Below, one piece after another: positions 12,587 through 24,366 of a stretch of DNA of 58,346 nucleotides. The notes below the pieces were generated by a model, which saw nothing but the letters and a program-made list of their open reading frames with translations, was not told where the DNA came from and made no database searches. Source of the stretch: Trichoplax sp. H2 (taxonomy: Eukaryota; Placozoa; Uniplacotomia; Trichoplacea); assembly GCA_003344405.1 (NCBI GenBank), contig NOWV01000301.1:1-58346 (forward strand). The letters are read 5' to 3'. The position numbers and the translations under genes are program-made. Numbering within the stretch: position 1 is the first letter of the stretch; each line of letters begins with the position of its first letter.

Positions 12587-14403
12587 AGAGTCTTCTTTGC
12601 GGCTTCTAGATTTTATATTGCTCCAACACAGTCTCTTTTTCTATACTGTTACTCGATCACATTATCGATTTTTAGTCCATCTAGTGATTACATTAAATTA
12701 GATGAGTGTGTTCTTTTGACTATTTTGATTCTTGTGACCTATTAACTTCGGTATTGCCATTTACTATTTTAATTTTAATTCTATTACCATATTCTTATTT
12801 TATACCAATTAATGAAGCCACTTTGGCCTTGATAGTTGATTATTTAGTATCTACCTACTTGTCAGTATAGTAAGCTACAAGTCTGATCATAGCATATCAC
12901 CTTTACTTCATTCTCGTTTTATTCTACGGATTTTAACTCACTGTTAATTATTTTTGAGTTTACATATTGCTATCTAGAAAGGCTGGATTAAGAAAATATT
13001 GTTAATAAATGAAGGTTACTCATTTCATTCACTGCAATTGGTGATACAACGACCCAGAAATTTCCGTAGTTCGCTGAATATAATGGGGAGATGCTTACTA
13101 CAATTTCACTAAATAACGATGGCGTTGGAGGCAAGAAAAGGTTTGCTATGAGAAAGAGCAGACTAGAGAAGAAGACTCAAATTAGCAATCCTACTTACAA
13201 TCATAAAGAGGCGGGAGCTAAGAATGATTTAATTCCTGGCGAATGGATACCAATTGTATAGAATTTACTTTACTGAAATATAAGTTTAGACATATGCACA
13301 ATAAGTAAGAGTGTTTAAAATGATATCTACAAGTATATAAAGATCATCTCAACAATAAATGTCACCGGTCTGTGCTCATATAAAGTTGCCATTTAGGCAT
13401 AGCGTTTTAACGAAGTGACCATCATACGTAAAACTATCATATGGTATCAGTCTCACAACTATTCGTATATCAGCAGTAGTTATGCAATTTCTGTTGCATG
13501 TCCATAGCAGTTATCTACTGTATCTTCATTAGTTGGACGTAGATTCTAAGGGCTTAGAGCTTCGTTGGTGTCCATGAAGTTGTGTAGTATTTGCGAATAT
13601 TGAAATCCCTGTTGTACGTGTCTACTTTTGTGCGGAAATAGAGCAAAATATGGCAAGTAGTAATGATGCTAATTCTGTCTCTCTGCTGCAGTTTACAAGC
13701 TCACAATTCCTTACTGTATACAGTATTTATTTTGTTTATTTTTAAAAAATTAATACGCTATCGCGGTCCATGTCTTTACTTCACTTAATTGTAGCATGTA
13801 ACACTTCAGTATTTCCCTGATAGTTTCCGAAATAATTGAACGCTTTTCCTACAAGAGTCTTTTGTGTAATCATTTCATTTACGGACGATTTCAAACTTGA
13901 GCTAAGTATTCTATTCATGCTACGCAAATGCTTCTATTCTAGACTAAACTTGCAGAATTGCAATGCTTTACTATACAAGTCCATGAGTTAGCTATAGCAT
14001 GGATTACTAAAGGTTTCCTTGTAGTAGTCCATTGCTACAGCAATCCGCAGATTGATGCAGTACTACAATTGTCCTTGGACTAACATCATCTTTGCACGTA
14101 TAAGTACTTGTACTGATATAAACATTTTCTATCAATAAAGAGAGTAGGAGTTAGTCGTTAGTTTTACCAGGGACTACTAAAAAGATTTTACATTAAGTTT
14201 ACTTAAACTACATGTCCACCACACTTGCTCCTTTGCCAGTTTAGCCATTTTTTGCTAGCCGTATCCATTACAACCCGAGGGTTACCCGTCCTGCCATCCG
14301 TAGGTCTGAACTGAATTTTACAGGGTACTGCCTAATACAACTCATCCTGCATCTACTGTACCTTACACCATTATTATACAATCCAGTCATCGGCATTTGG
14401 TTA
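12587..14403. other. Intergenic region, mostly featureless
   Basis: About 1.8 kb between the stop of the CARD/ZU5-UPA/GTPase gene and the GTAC-rich cluster upstream of the Acl4-like gene. The first few hundred bases are T-rich and probably 3' UTR. The only coding-looking piece is the candidate exon at 13091-13261, listed separately. No RNA gene seen. Confidence 0.5.
13091..13261 (+). CDS. Candidate small ORF or terminal exon with basic stretch and NPTY motif
   Basis: A 56-codon open frame with an ATG directly after a GGGAG (also a possible splice acceptor) and a TAG stop. It encodes a strongly basic segment, KKRFAMRKSRLEKK, then SNPTYNHKE and ends IPGEWIPIV. A basic stretch followed by NPxY is what the cytoplasmic tail of a transmembrane receptor looks like, NPxY being a PTB-domain or endocytic motif. 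No upstream exon with a signal peptide or membrane helix could be found in the 500 bases before it, so it may equally be a chance frame, a stand-alone small protein or an orphan exon. Confidence 0.25.
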   Translation: MLTTISLNNDGVGGKKRFAMRKSRLEKKTQISNPTYNHKEAGAKNDLIPGEWIPIV

Positions 14404-14409
14404 TCCATG

Positions 14410-14632
14410 GTACTGTACTGTACTGTACCGTACCGTACCAGTCCCAGATCGTACGTTACGGTACTGTCCGATGCTATGGTTTACTATAAGCTTTACTGCC
14501 GTACTGTACAGTACTGTACCGTAAAGAGCTGGTTTACAATCAATAGTAAAGCTGTATTAAAGTTTTCGTACACACGTGTACCGTACCGCACCATACCATA
14601 CCGTTCCGCATCGGACCGTAACGTACTGTTAT
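14410..14632. repeat. GTAC-rich palindromic cluster upstream of the Acl4-like gene
   Basis: Dense overlapping TACTGTAC, GTACCGTACC and related palindromic words, e.g. GTACTGTACTGTACTGTACC at 14410 and runs near 14500 and 14580-14630. The cluster ends about 215 bases before the ATG of the Acl4-like gene. Open frames across it are rich in Tyr, Cys, Arg and Thr only because of the repeat. It belongs to the same family as clusters near 20583, 38368, 38703, 57060 and 57725. Confidence 0.8.
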
Positions 14633-14847
14633 GGTGCTGTGCAAGCTGAACAGGAGCAACTTCGCAACGGCCTCATTGTCCAGGAGCAGGAAGCAAAGGC
14701 AAAAACTCTGCAAATCTCAAACATCTCCAGCGATTCTGGCCTGCCTAGTGATCAATTCAACTAATTCGATCACTTTTAATTTCTCTTCCAGTGTTGGATG
14801 GAGCCAGGGAATAACCAGTATACCAAGTCATACATCATTTAAATAAT

Positions 14848-17383
14848 ATGCCTAATTCAAAGAAGCGTAAGCATCGCACGAAACCAGGTACTTTCTATGC
14901 TACTGCTTGCAAAGCAATTGCTGTAAGAAGTACATTTTGCAGTAAATTTTAGTCCATGAAATTGGACTTGATCTGAGCTATAGATACCTTTTTTATCATG
15001 ATTGTGCAGTACGTCATAGCATAAAACTAACATAACGTGGATGATAAGCCCGTGCTAAGTTTCTAACTCACTCAATTCAGTATAGATATGTACTGTAGGA
15101 GTATTATAATAGGTGCTATTCATGATGACTAATTCGTTCAGTATAGCTAAATTCATCCCATGGCTTTGTAAAGAGAAATTTTCGACATGGGCTTACGAGT
15201 TATAGTCATGCAGTATGTATTTGACACACAGTTAGCATACGAACAGCATACTGAAGGTAAAACTTATGACAATGGTTCATGGATGCAACCCTTTTTTAGC
15301 TAATAGTTTCAAATCACTACTGTATGGCAATTGCCTTCTACGATTGGATTCACTAGCAGGACTATCAATGCACAAGACTAAAATAATGCTCGCGTAACAT
15401 CGCTTTACAATTGACTAGACGCTTAGTGCTCGTCTTAGTTAGCTGAGATAGTGTACGTAGATGCTTTAAAGATGCGGTCATCATCAGCTTACTATGATTC
15501 TTTGTCATTGTAAATGATTAGGCCATAAAGAGCAGGTAAAGCCGACGAGCAAGTACAGTGTAGAAGATTTACTGGAAAGGGTAAGAGATTGCGTTATGTG
15601 GTAGAATTTCTGTACTGACTGATGACCCTGACATGTAAGAAATTGTTTTTAGGCTACCCAATGTCTGGAGCAATTTCAGTTCGAATTAGCATGTAAGTTC
15701 TGTGAGCGTGCATTGGAATCGCAACCTCAGAGTCTGCAGGCTTTAGAAACTTATGCGCCTATTTTACTGGAATTAGGAGATGTAGAGAAAGCTCACGATG
15801 TAAGATCCTATTATAATACGTACATATGTATACTATTTCTTGATAGATTTCTACCTTTTAAATCAACTAGCAATGACGAGTTTTTACCTACTCTCGAATC
15901 GCTAATTATAATAAAGTAAAATTTTCTTTTTATATGTGTAGTGTTTTCAGCAACTGATTAAATTGTCTCCTGATACTGGCCATGAAAAGTACATGTATTT
16001 AGGCCAGATGTGTGGCGGAGCTGACGCAGTGGGCTACTTCAAGAAAGGAATCGATATTTTAAAAGTGGAGGTTGATTTCATATCAGTCTACTCCTTTTAT
16101 TATTAACTATGATATAATTAGTTTATCTCATTGATCAACAGTTACAACAAAGTAGTTCAGGGGCATCCAGCGTCAATCAGTTAAATCACTCACAGGAAAT
16201 TTCTAGAGCTTATTGTTCTTTGGCTGAGATATACCTTACAGACTGCTGGTAAAATTTAAAAATTTAATTTTAATTTTATGCCTTATCTCTAGTCATATTT
16301 TTAAAATTAGTAAATGCTGGCTCTGACTAAGTAACCCCAATTTTACTAGCTTTGATGACAATGCTGCGGAACTGTGTGAGAGTTATTGTCGTAGCGCCAT
16401 TGAATATGATGCTAAGAATGCAGAAGCTTACCAACTTCTGGCAAGTTGTCTTCTAAGTCAAGACCAAACCGATGTAAGGTTCTATCACCTACGGTATTGC
16501 CGTGATGCATTATATAGTAGATGCCTGACTTTATTGTAAACTCTTTATTGCATTTTACAAATGATCTTTATATAGAACGCTAAAGAATACATGCAAAAGA
16601 GCATAGCTTTATGGCTGCCCGCTTGTAAGGATATTGAGAACGATAATGAAGATATTGAGGTATCATAATATCGTATTTAAATTGAAGGGCTTTTTAGGAG
16701 TCGTTTTTAAGCCAATTAATCATTAAAACTATACTTGCCAGGAGAACTGCCTGATTCCAAATTACGATTCGCGTATTTCTAGCGCAAAGCTCTTAATAGA
16801 ACTAGAACAATATGAAGTATGTAGAATTATGTACCAAGTTCTTTGCCTTGTCCTTACTTTGTCAACTAGCCAGTAACTGTAAGTGTACTTTTCACTTAAT
16901 TAGCAAGCTGGTGAAATCTTAGATAGATTATTACAAGAAGACGATGAAGTAGTCCAGGTAATACGATACTAGATATGGAATATGTTGATTAGTACTGATT
17001 AGATTACTGCTACAACGTTCAACAATGCTTTTATGTCTGTAAAATCAGGTTTGGTACCTACTAGGATGGTTACATTATTTAGAAAATGACACTGTAGCTG
17101 CTAGACAACATCTAGAAATGGCTCAGAAGGTTATTAGAGCACATTATTCTAATGTTATGCTCTTGACTATTTGAATAATATAATAGATATCTATGATTTC
17201 CTCTCTTTAACTTAATAGCTCAGCGAAAAGTTTCAGTGCGATGATAGTAAGGTGAATGAACATATTCAAGAACTTTTACAAGAGATACCAGATCATGACG
17301 TTGTAGCAGACCGCGACTTAGAAAGTGAAGATGATGAACATCCAATGGAAATGGATGATTCACCAGTTGGTGATACTGCGTAG
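14848..17383 (+). CDS. Acl4-like TPR protein, probable assembly chaperone for ribosomal protein uL4
   Basis: Eleven exons, 14848-14887, 15522-15580, 15653-15799, 15942-16070, 16142-16248, 16350-16473, 16576-16659, 16742-16816, 16904-16957, 17049-17129 and 17219-17383, give 354 residues in one continuous frame. The start MPNSKKRKHRTKPG is basic; the body has TPR-like helix pairs, such as the one around ALETYAPILLELGDVEKAHD and the one around YEYDAKNAEAYQLLASCLL-type sequence; the C-terminal part has ISSAKLLIELEQYEEA-like and VWYLLGWLHYLENDTVAARQ segments and ends in an acidic tail. That arrangement matches fungal Acl4, which shields newly made Rpl4 (uL4) until it enters the pre-60S particle; the function here is by homology. 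The acceptor of exon 4 could also be nine bases downstream without changing frame. Poly(A)-signal-like AATAAA words follow at about 17637-17680. Confidence 0.8.
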
Positions 17384-18378
17384 TGTACAATATGTATATA
17401 TATACTTACATATACAGTATAATGACTGCTGCAGTTGCGCAAGGTTAGGCTTTTATGGTTTATTACTCTGCAGGTTACCGATAAACAAATACTATCGGGT
17501 TATGCAGACAAGTTAAAGATAAAATTTTTCAATAATGTCTATTATGTAACTACTTTTAATAATACTGGAGAAATAGTGCTCTTGGTTTTTACATATAATA
17601 TACTTTAATTTTGTATTATCGCGACAGCTCTATGTAATAAATAAAACAATCCAGTATCCTTCCATATGGATCAATAAAATTTCAGCAAGATTCTATATAG
17701 ATCAACTATGGCAGAATGTGCCACATTAAATTAACTCTATTTTAAAGCAAGTCAAGCCTTTGTCTGCACTTAAATATTTGATTTCGATGTGCCATATTAA
17801 TTAAAAAAATATATAATTGTATTTGTTGACTTTGTGTGCCTAAGCGTTGTGCTTAAATGATCTATATATCGTGTTACTGAATTTCGCAAGTCTGGCATAC
17901 CTACCGTCATTTTGTGTTTCTTGCCTACGTTTGCTTGCATAAGGCAAAAATGTATAAGTCTTTTTTAACATGTAGTAACTGGCGCCTTATAAAACACCGT
18001 ATGATATTTCATATTTTGAAATCCTTCACAAAATAAGGAAAGCAAGCTACTAAACAAGCAAACTAGGATTCCTAGATTATTATATTACAATACATTTAGG
18101 AATACGCGTACAGTAAACTGCCGCATCTAACCCGTCGATACGGTTTGATAGTATCCAAGTTGACAGATCAAGCAATTCTATCGAAAATATGCGTACAACT
18201 TGGCAATGGTCGCTCTTTAAGTCATGTTACGGCGTTAATCCTTAATATTTATAAAATAAATTAATGGTTGCCGTTATGCTATAACAATTTTCTTGAATAA
18301 TCATAGCTTCGCATAGTGAAGGATGCTGAAATACGGCGTCTTATTTGAAATATACTCGTATAATTCACCCGGTGACGT
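17384..18378. other. Convergent intergenic region
   Basis: About 1 kb between the 3' ends of the Acl4-like gene (+) and STK16 (-). It contains AATAAA-type words at 17637-17680 suited to ending the plus-strand transcript, and otherwise AT-rich sequence with no coding signal I recognise. An open frame at 17325-17516 is the tail of the Acl4-like gene read in another frame. Confidence 0.55.
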
Positions 18379-20381
18379 TTACACTGCATTCGCAGCCAAA
18401 GCAGACATCTCTGATAATTTTTCGACAACCTTGTAAAATGAGAGAAGGAATAAAGAAAATATATTTTTTGTTATCGATGGAACACTATTGGATAATAATA
18501 TTAGTAAATTATGTATACCTCGTTTATTTCAGGTCGATCATTAGGATTGACAACCAATAAGAATTTGATCAAATTTAACAGATGATCAGAGTAGCTATGG
18601 TAAAACATTGGATAGATATTTTTGATACGTTTATCTTGAGTCATTGCATATTTCATTGAATATATGACGTCGAAAAAGCCACGAAAAATTGTGAAATTGA
18701 TCAAATACCTCGGATTGGGAGGAATTTCATATTTTCCGGATACTATGGCAAGCGATAGGCTACCACCTCTTTCGTTAACTTGAAATTCAAACGGTGATTG
18801 CAAAAAGGCCATAGAGTATAGTAAACAACCTAGAGACTATGATGAGCAAAATTCAAATCAGGTGCATCTTTTACAGTTCAAGAGACTGCAGAAGATGAGC
18901 AAAGATTACGTCAGCGCCTACTAACCCACACATCTATTTTCTCATCTATTCCACATACATCGCTGGATATATTGAATAGCTCGGGTGCTCTGTAAGCCAT
19001 GGTGCACTTTTGAGCGGCTGTGTCCTATAATACGGGTATAGTCAATGTTAACATTTTCATTAGAAGGATACCTCTGACCCTATGGTTTTTACTGCGTCTG
19101 ATAAAAATACCTCCATCTTCATGGCGTCCATATGAGTCTTAATTTCAATTCGAGCTGCCTCCATAGAACCAAAGTCCATTAGCATAGGATTGTCATTTTC
19201 ATCAATTAATATATTACCAGGTTTAATGTCTCTGTGTGCATAAGGTATAGCTCTTGATTTGTGTAAATGTTGAACAGCAAGGCAGACATCATAGAATATA
19301 CGAAATATATAATCTTCGCTGAAGTAACTTTTGGTGGTCGAGGCCTTGTTAATAATATCATAAAGGTTACCTCCCTACGCCAGCAATAAATCGGTACAAA
19401 AAAATGCGGATTTAAAGATTGACTCTTCAACGTATACTCTATCAAAATGAATACTTTATCATGTCATAACACATGAATGCTAGATGATTATGGAACAACT
19501 TACCGTCAATAATGGTAGAAGCATTAATATTTCAACAGGCTTTCCCACAGACATTGGTCTTATAACCGATGAATCAATAATGCTAATTAAATTGGGATGA
19601 TTAAACATCTTGTAGAAATCGATTTCTTTCGACGCAGCACGTTCTGCGCATTTATCATGGCATTTGATCCTCTTCAGCGCAAATTTTTGACCAGTTTCGA
19701 CATCAACAGCCAAATCGACAAAACTGTAGCCTCTGTTCAAGAACAATTATAATTTAATCGACCATGAATGGAAACTTGTATTATAAACAAGACAGCGGTT
19801 GTAGACCTATCGATAGCAATTGCAGTTCAACCTAAACCTTATGATAAATACACTTTACTGCGATATAATCTCATTTACTTCAGTTTATCAAGTACATTCT
19901 AAGTTATAAGAAGTCATCGATTGAATTGAGCTATTCTTTGAGCATTGACTAAGTAGCATCCGATGTTATAAAGTGGCTGCGGCAACGTATATTGAGTCAT
20001 TCGATCAATTTCAAATCGAAGACTAAGCTTGAAAATCATACACAGGAAACGATAATAATTAACCTACATCGCCATGTCAAATTGTAGCGTTATTTTATGC
20101 TAATTATCACTTCGACATGCACACTAGCTAGTCATGAATTTGCATTGTACTACTTGTATAAACACGTAGATATGCAATATTCTGCCGCCAAGTATGCCGA
20201 TGAAAGATGGATGATAACGGCCCATCTGGTATCCGACATGATTGAATTACAATGGATTATTTCAAGTTTCCTTATGTAAGAAACAACAAAATTGATGCAA
20301 TTACCCTTCTCCTATACGATTTTTGACCCTGACAAGGTGGTTGTTCACTTGCAGTCGCCCAGTAGTTTGATAGCATCCCAT
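18379..20381 (-). CDS. STK16: Serine/threonine kinase 16 (NAK family, N-terminally acylated)
   Basis: Seven minus-strand exons, 20305-20381, 19504-19732, 19111-19374, 18926-19024, 18709-18836, 18519-18594 and 18379-18429, give 307 residues, essentially the length of human STK16 (305). The protein begins MGCYQ, a myristoylation glycine plus palmitoylation cysteine as in STK16, which sits on the trans-Golgi. The glycine loop GEGGYSFVDL is at 24-33, the ATP lysine at 46 (FALKRI), the catalytic loop AHRDIKPGN at 148-156, and the metal site DFGS at 169-172. The activation segment is followed by AAQKCTMAYRAPELF, very close to STK16. All key kinase residues are present. Known family role: Golgi organisation and secretory traffic. 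It is divergent from YBEY, whose ATG lies about 780 bases away across a GTAC-rich cluster. Confidence 0.93.
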
Positions 20382-21162
20382 GATAGCTCATTCCGAAGGT
20401 GGTGGTAGAAATGAAAATTGCCAAGATTTCACTTGAGCCGGAGATGAAGAAAGTGACACGATAGCCAGCCCAGGGAAACTGCTGTTACACTCACAAACTG
20501 TGCGTCCGGTCCGGTACAGTGACTACCGTCCGTAGGATACCAGTTGAGACTAGTTGGGACTAGTTGCGACAGCCTTTCACCTACAGTACAGTACTGTAGA
20601 GTTGAAGCTTTTCACCTTACGGTGATACAGTACTGTACTGTACTGTACTGTACTGTATATCTCGACTTGAGACCGTTCCAGTACTACTGTACTGTACAGT
20701 ACCTGTATACTGTACTGTACTGTACAGTACTGTAATTAAAGGATCTTTTAGGTCCGAATATAGGCAATTCACTGGCCTCAACACTCAGTCAACAGTCATG
20801 TACTCAGTCCTGCTCCAGTCCAAAGTATTGTAAATGAAAAGCTTTGTATTGTAGGCAGACTACGACGGACATTGACTGGACTTATGACACGGATCGACTG
20901 AGTGCCTTGACCCTCCGATTAGCCCACGTAGGGAACGCAGCCTGAACTATTTTACTCATCGTTTCTAATACGGAACAAGGCATCGAATAATTCTAACTAG
21001 TTTTTGACTTGATAGACTGAGTTGTTAGGGATACTATACTGATCATAGAGCGCGTCAGACAACCATCCAAGTACCATGGTGATAGACAGATGCATGTTAA
21101 GACTTTTGCAATGGACCTGGAATGATTGGCAATGGTAGCTTCCATACCTGGCTAGAAATGAA
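20382..21162. promoter_or_regulatory. Bidirectional promoter region between STK16 and YBEY
   Basis: The 780 bases between the start codons of two divergent housekeeping genes. It contains a dense palindromic GTAC cluster (listed separately) roughly in the middle and several words such as ACTAGTTG and CCGTCCG repeated close by. No TATA-like element at a convincing position. Promoter function is inferred from position only. Confidence 0.5.
20583..20736. repeat. GTAC-rich palindromic cluster in the STK16/YBEY divergent promoter
   Basis: Runs of TACTG units including (TACTG)n around 20628-20657 and CTGTACTGTACAGTACTGTA-like palindromes near 20690-20735. The segment could fold into long hairpins on either strand. 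The short plus-strand frame through it (20544-20735) is not a gene. Confidence 0.8.
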
Positions 21163-23137
21163 ATGGTCACTTTCTCTACCTTCAAGCTTGCCACTGTTTT
21201 AATAAGAAATACTCAAAGAGCTGTTCGACTCGATGTCAAGCTATTCGATCAACATGTTCAACAGTTAATGAGATTATTTGAGCTACAACAATTCGACGTA
21301 GCTGTTCTTCTAATTGGACAAGCCAAAATGGCTGAAATAAATACACGATTTAATCCTGATGCAAAAGATGCCACAGATATTTTATCATTCCCATTTCATG
21401 AAGTAAGTCGTCCAATTTGGATAGAAGAGATTCAATTCAGTGACGGTTGTGCTGTGTTGAAAAATCAAACCATTACTTTTGTAAACATGCTATTGCATTT
21501 ACTACTCGGTTTACACAGTCTCTTGCATTCCTAAAATACGCTCATTTTCTGGTCCTTGCTAGCGTACAGTATGCAGCGCCTATTTGTTGGAATGATTTAT
21601 TCTACAGCCTAAGTGGAGAGTAATGGAGGATAAAATTTCTAGTCAACAGTCTCCTTCAGTAAATCACAATCTCGATTCTTTGTCTCTATTGTACAGCCAT
21701 GATAGACAATCTTTGCACAAGTAGTACTGAACTTGCATTAGGTTTTCGTAATGCTTAGCATTAAACGGATGTAGCTAGGCCATAAGTAGCATAATCGTGA
21801 AAATGTTACAACCTATAGTGCAATGATTACATCAATGTGTTGATGCAAATTGACGCATTAACGATCTGCAATGGCCTCCTCATAATACAAGTCATTGCTA
21901 TGATAGAACTGTACCAAGACGTTTATTGTCGTAAATTATAATTTTATCCTTAATAGAATCTACGAGCTAGTCTTTCTTCGAAGTCAATATTACCTTGGGA
22001 GTGTGATTTAGGTGATATTTTCATTTGTCCAAAAATGATTTGTCAAAGATTTGATAAAAGTATACTGCAGGAACAGTTACCGGTAAGTTGGAAATTAAAC
22101 GATATCATCATGATTTCATCACGATTTTAATTTAAGCCAGCACTATAAACAACTCAAAACGGGACGAGTCTTGCAGGATCCGTTCATTCATACTGTAATT
22201 AGAAAATTTCCTGTCAATCGCTGGAGTATTAGTCTCGATAAAATAATGTTGAAATGTTCATTAACTTACTATAAATTCATGACATTATGCAAAAATATAC
22301 TTTCCTGCAGCAGTCAGTAATCTAGATTTGTAACAGCGAAGAAGTTGCTTACTTGCTGAATTACAGCGGTAATCTATAAGTCAAGCATGCCTTACTGTAA
22401 TAGTTTAATTTCAGGGATTAATATTTTCATTACTCTCTTTATCCACGTAAATCACGCCTATAAAAACAGATAAGAATGCAATATTGTACAAGTACTACAG
22501 TTGCTAAACATACTTTCCATCGACTTAATAACGCAAGACATAAATATATACGTGTACATGAGTTTCACGACGATAACTAGAGGCTAAACCATCATACAGT
22601 ATATATGTTATGCTTTTTATTAATAGTTTTATTTGTAGACCTGCATAGGAAATAGCATACACATATAGATACACTGTACAGTATATGGTTGTTAAAATAT
22701 TTATCAATTTAAAGTTTCGAGTAGATTTTTACCAACAATTCGTTGATTAATTATATGATAGGTTTACGTTACTCATGGGATATGTCACTTGCTAGGCTAT
22801 ATACATGATGACGAAAAATCACAAATTGAGGTACAATTATTAAATTTCCATCTTGTACTTTCTAGTCGTTAGCACTTAAACAGAATACTTGTATGGCAAT
22901 TGGAAAGATAAATGATAAGCCTGAATTTAATGTAGGCAATGGTTATCAAACTATGAATTAATACACTATGATGTATTATGTTTGATTACAATCAATAATA
23001 TCATGATTTTGCACTCGTTTGTAATGTGGCTTTGTTACAATTAATAGATGCATATTAAAGAAAGGGATATCTTGGAGAAGTTTAACCGTGCTAATGGATA
23101 TTATTGTCTTCCTTTAACACCGCCTTCAAATAAATGA
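21163..23137 (+). CDS. YBEY: Endoribonuclease YBEY, zinc-dependent
   Basis: Four exons, 21163-21402, 21957-22082, 22762-22830 and 23048-23137, give 174 residues (human YBEY is 167). Family features in order: VLIRNTQRAVRLDV at the start, the block DATDILSFPFHE before the first intron, LGDIFICP in exon 2, and the zinc-binding signature HGICHLLGYIHDD in exon 3 with His127, His131 and His137. The last exon ends KERDILEKFNRANG and closes with a TGA. YbeY processes rRNA 3' ends in bacteria and acts on mitochondrial ribosome assembly in animals; the first residues (MVTFSTFKLATVLIRNTQRA) are compatible with mitochondrial import. All catalytic histidines are present. The start ATG is the first in-frame one; a short upstream coding exon cannot be excluded. 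Confidence 0.92.
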
Positions 23138-24366
23138 GAGCTGACAAGCATACTGAAACGAAAACGACTTCAATAAAGTATAACTATTAAATTGACATAT
23201 ATAAGGAAGTGAAAATCTGTAATATACTACTGCATCTAGTGTATGACTAACAATGTTTATTTACATGGTTGCTGTGCGGTGTTTAGAAGTGTATTAACAC
23301 TATTCCGATATTGTCCGTTCATTCGCGAGATTATGTCAATGCCACTAATTTAAATATTGACCATGTATGATAACTTTATTAGTAGGTTCATCCAATATTG
23401 TACTAAGTAATATGTAGAATTACTCCGGTTGCTGGTCTAAAAATATTTTTCAAATAACATCTTTTTACAAAAAATGCTTGTGAAAAAATACTTGCAATAC
23501 TTGGCTTCTTTATGCATGTGTATTGTTCAAGAGTTGTATTAGAGCGTGGTGGTAAGACATTTTATACTTTACTTTTGTTGTAATATAATAACCCTACCAT
23601 TGAAAATTATTTTATTGCCCTATTTTCTATCTTTTTTAATTTCATATTGTTTTCATTATGACTGCTATTACGTAGCAATAAAAAAACATCCTGGAATAAT
23701 AGCATCTTTATCAATTACAAAATGTAGCAGTAATTATATCTTAGTAAACACTAACTGGCAGTCAAATATGAAAACAACCACAATTGCAAGATTAATTTTA
23801 TTTTTAATATCAAAATAAGAGAACTTTATTTAGTTTTTGTATATAAAGGTTGGTTTTGCAATAACTTAGCAGTAGAAATAATACACAGTTACTTCCACTT
23901 GTCACATAGAAATTATATAGCAGGATAAAGACTAGCACAATGAATAATAGGTACAATACTATTAAAAGAGTCTTGTACAGTTGGGTTTAAAGACAAATTG
24001 CTAATGTCTGACCTTTTAAGTTATCTAGAAAGACTTTAATAACGTCAAGAGCAAAAAAAAAAGATTACTTATAAATCGACTAGAACTTTACATCTATTAA
24101 TGTATTATTATTATGATTATGCGACAAAATTCTCTCTCATGCAGTCAAATCATCAACAATTTTTCTGTTTATATTCATACGAGTAACTTATACACATCGA
24201 TATGAATAAATCACAGTCTAGTTAAAAAGTTACACGTAATAAAAGTTGGCTTCAAGTTAATTCTATATCGTCATATTGTTATTTAACAGCAAGTCCAGCA
24301 GTGATTCAATCAGTTGCATGCATAATTTGATCTTATGATTTACTTCATGATTTTTATGACAATGAG
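23138..24366. other. Convergent intergenic region between YBEY and the double-CAP gene
   Basis: About 1.2 kb of AT-rich sequence between two converging 3' ends. A 90-codon plus-strand frame at 23546-23818 encodes hydrophobic, leucine- and isoleucine-rich sequence but matches nothing I know and has the base composition of its surroundings, so I do not call it a gene. No repeat or RNA gene seen. Confidence 0.5.

Noticed and set aside
14407-14846. Overlapping plus-strand frames rich in Tyr, Cys, Arg and Thr
   Set aside because: They translate the GTAC repeat cluster; no family resemblance and no splice support.
20097-20279. 60-codon plus-strand frame
   Set aside because: Lies in the first intron of STK16 on the opposite strand and matches nothing I know.
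23546-23818. 90-codon hydrophobic plus-strand frame
   Set aside because: AT-driven Ile/Leu/Phe content, no start context, no splice structure and no family resemblance.
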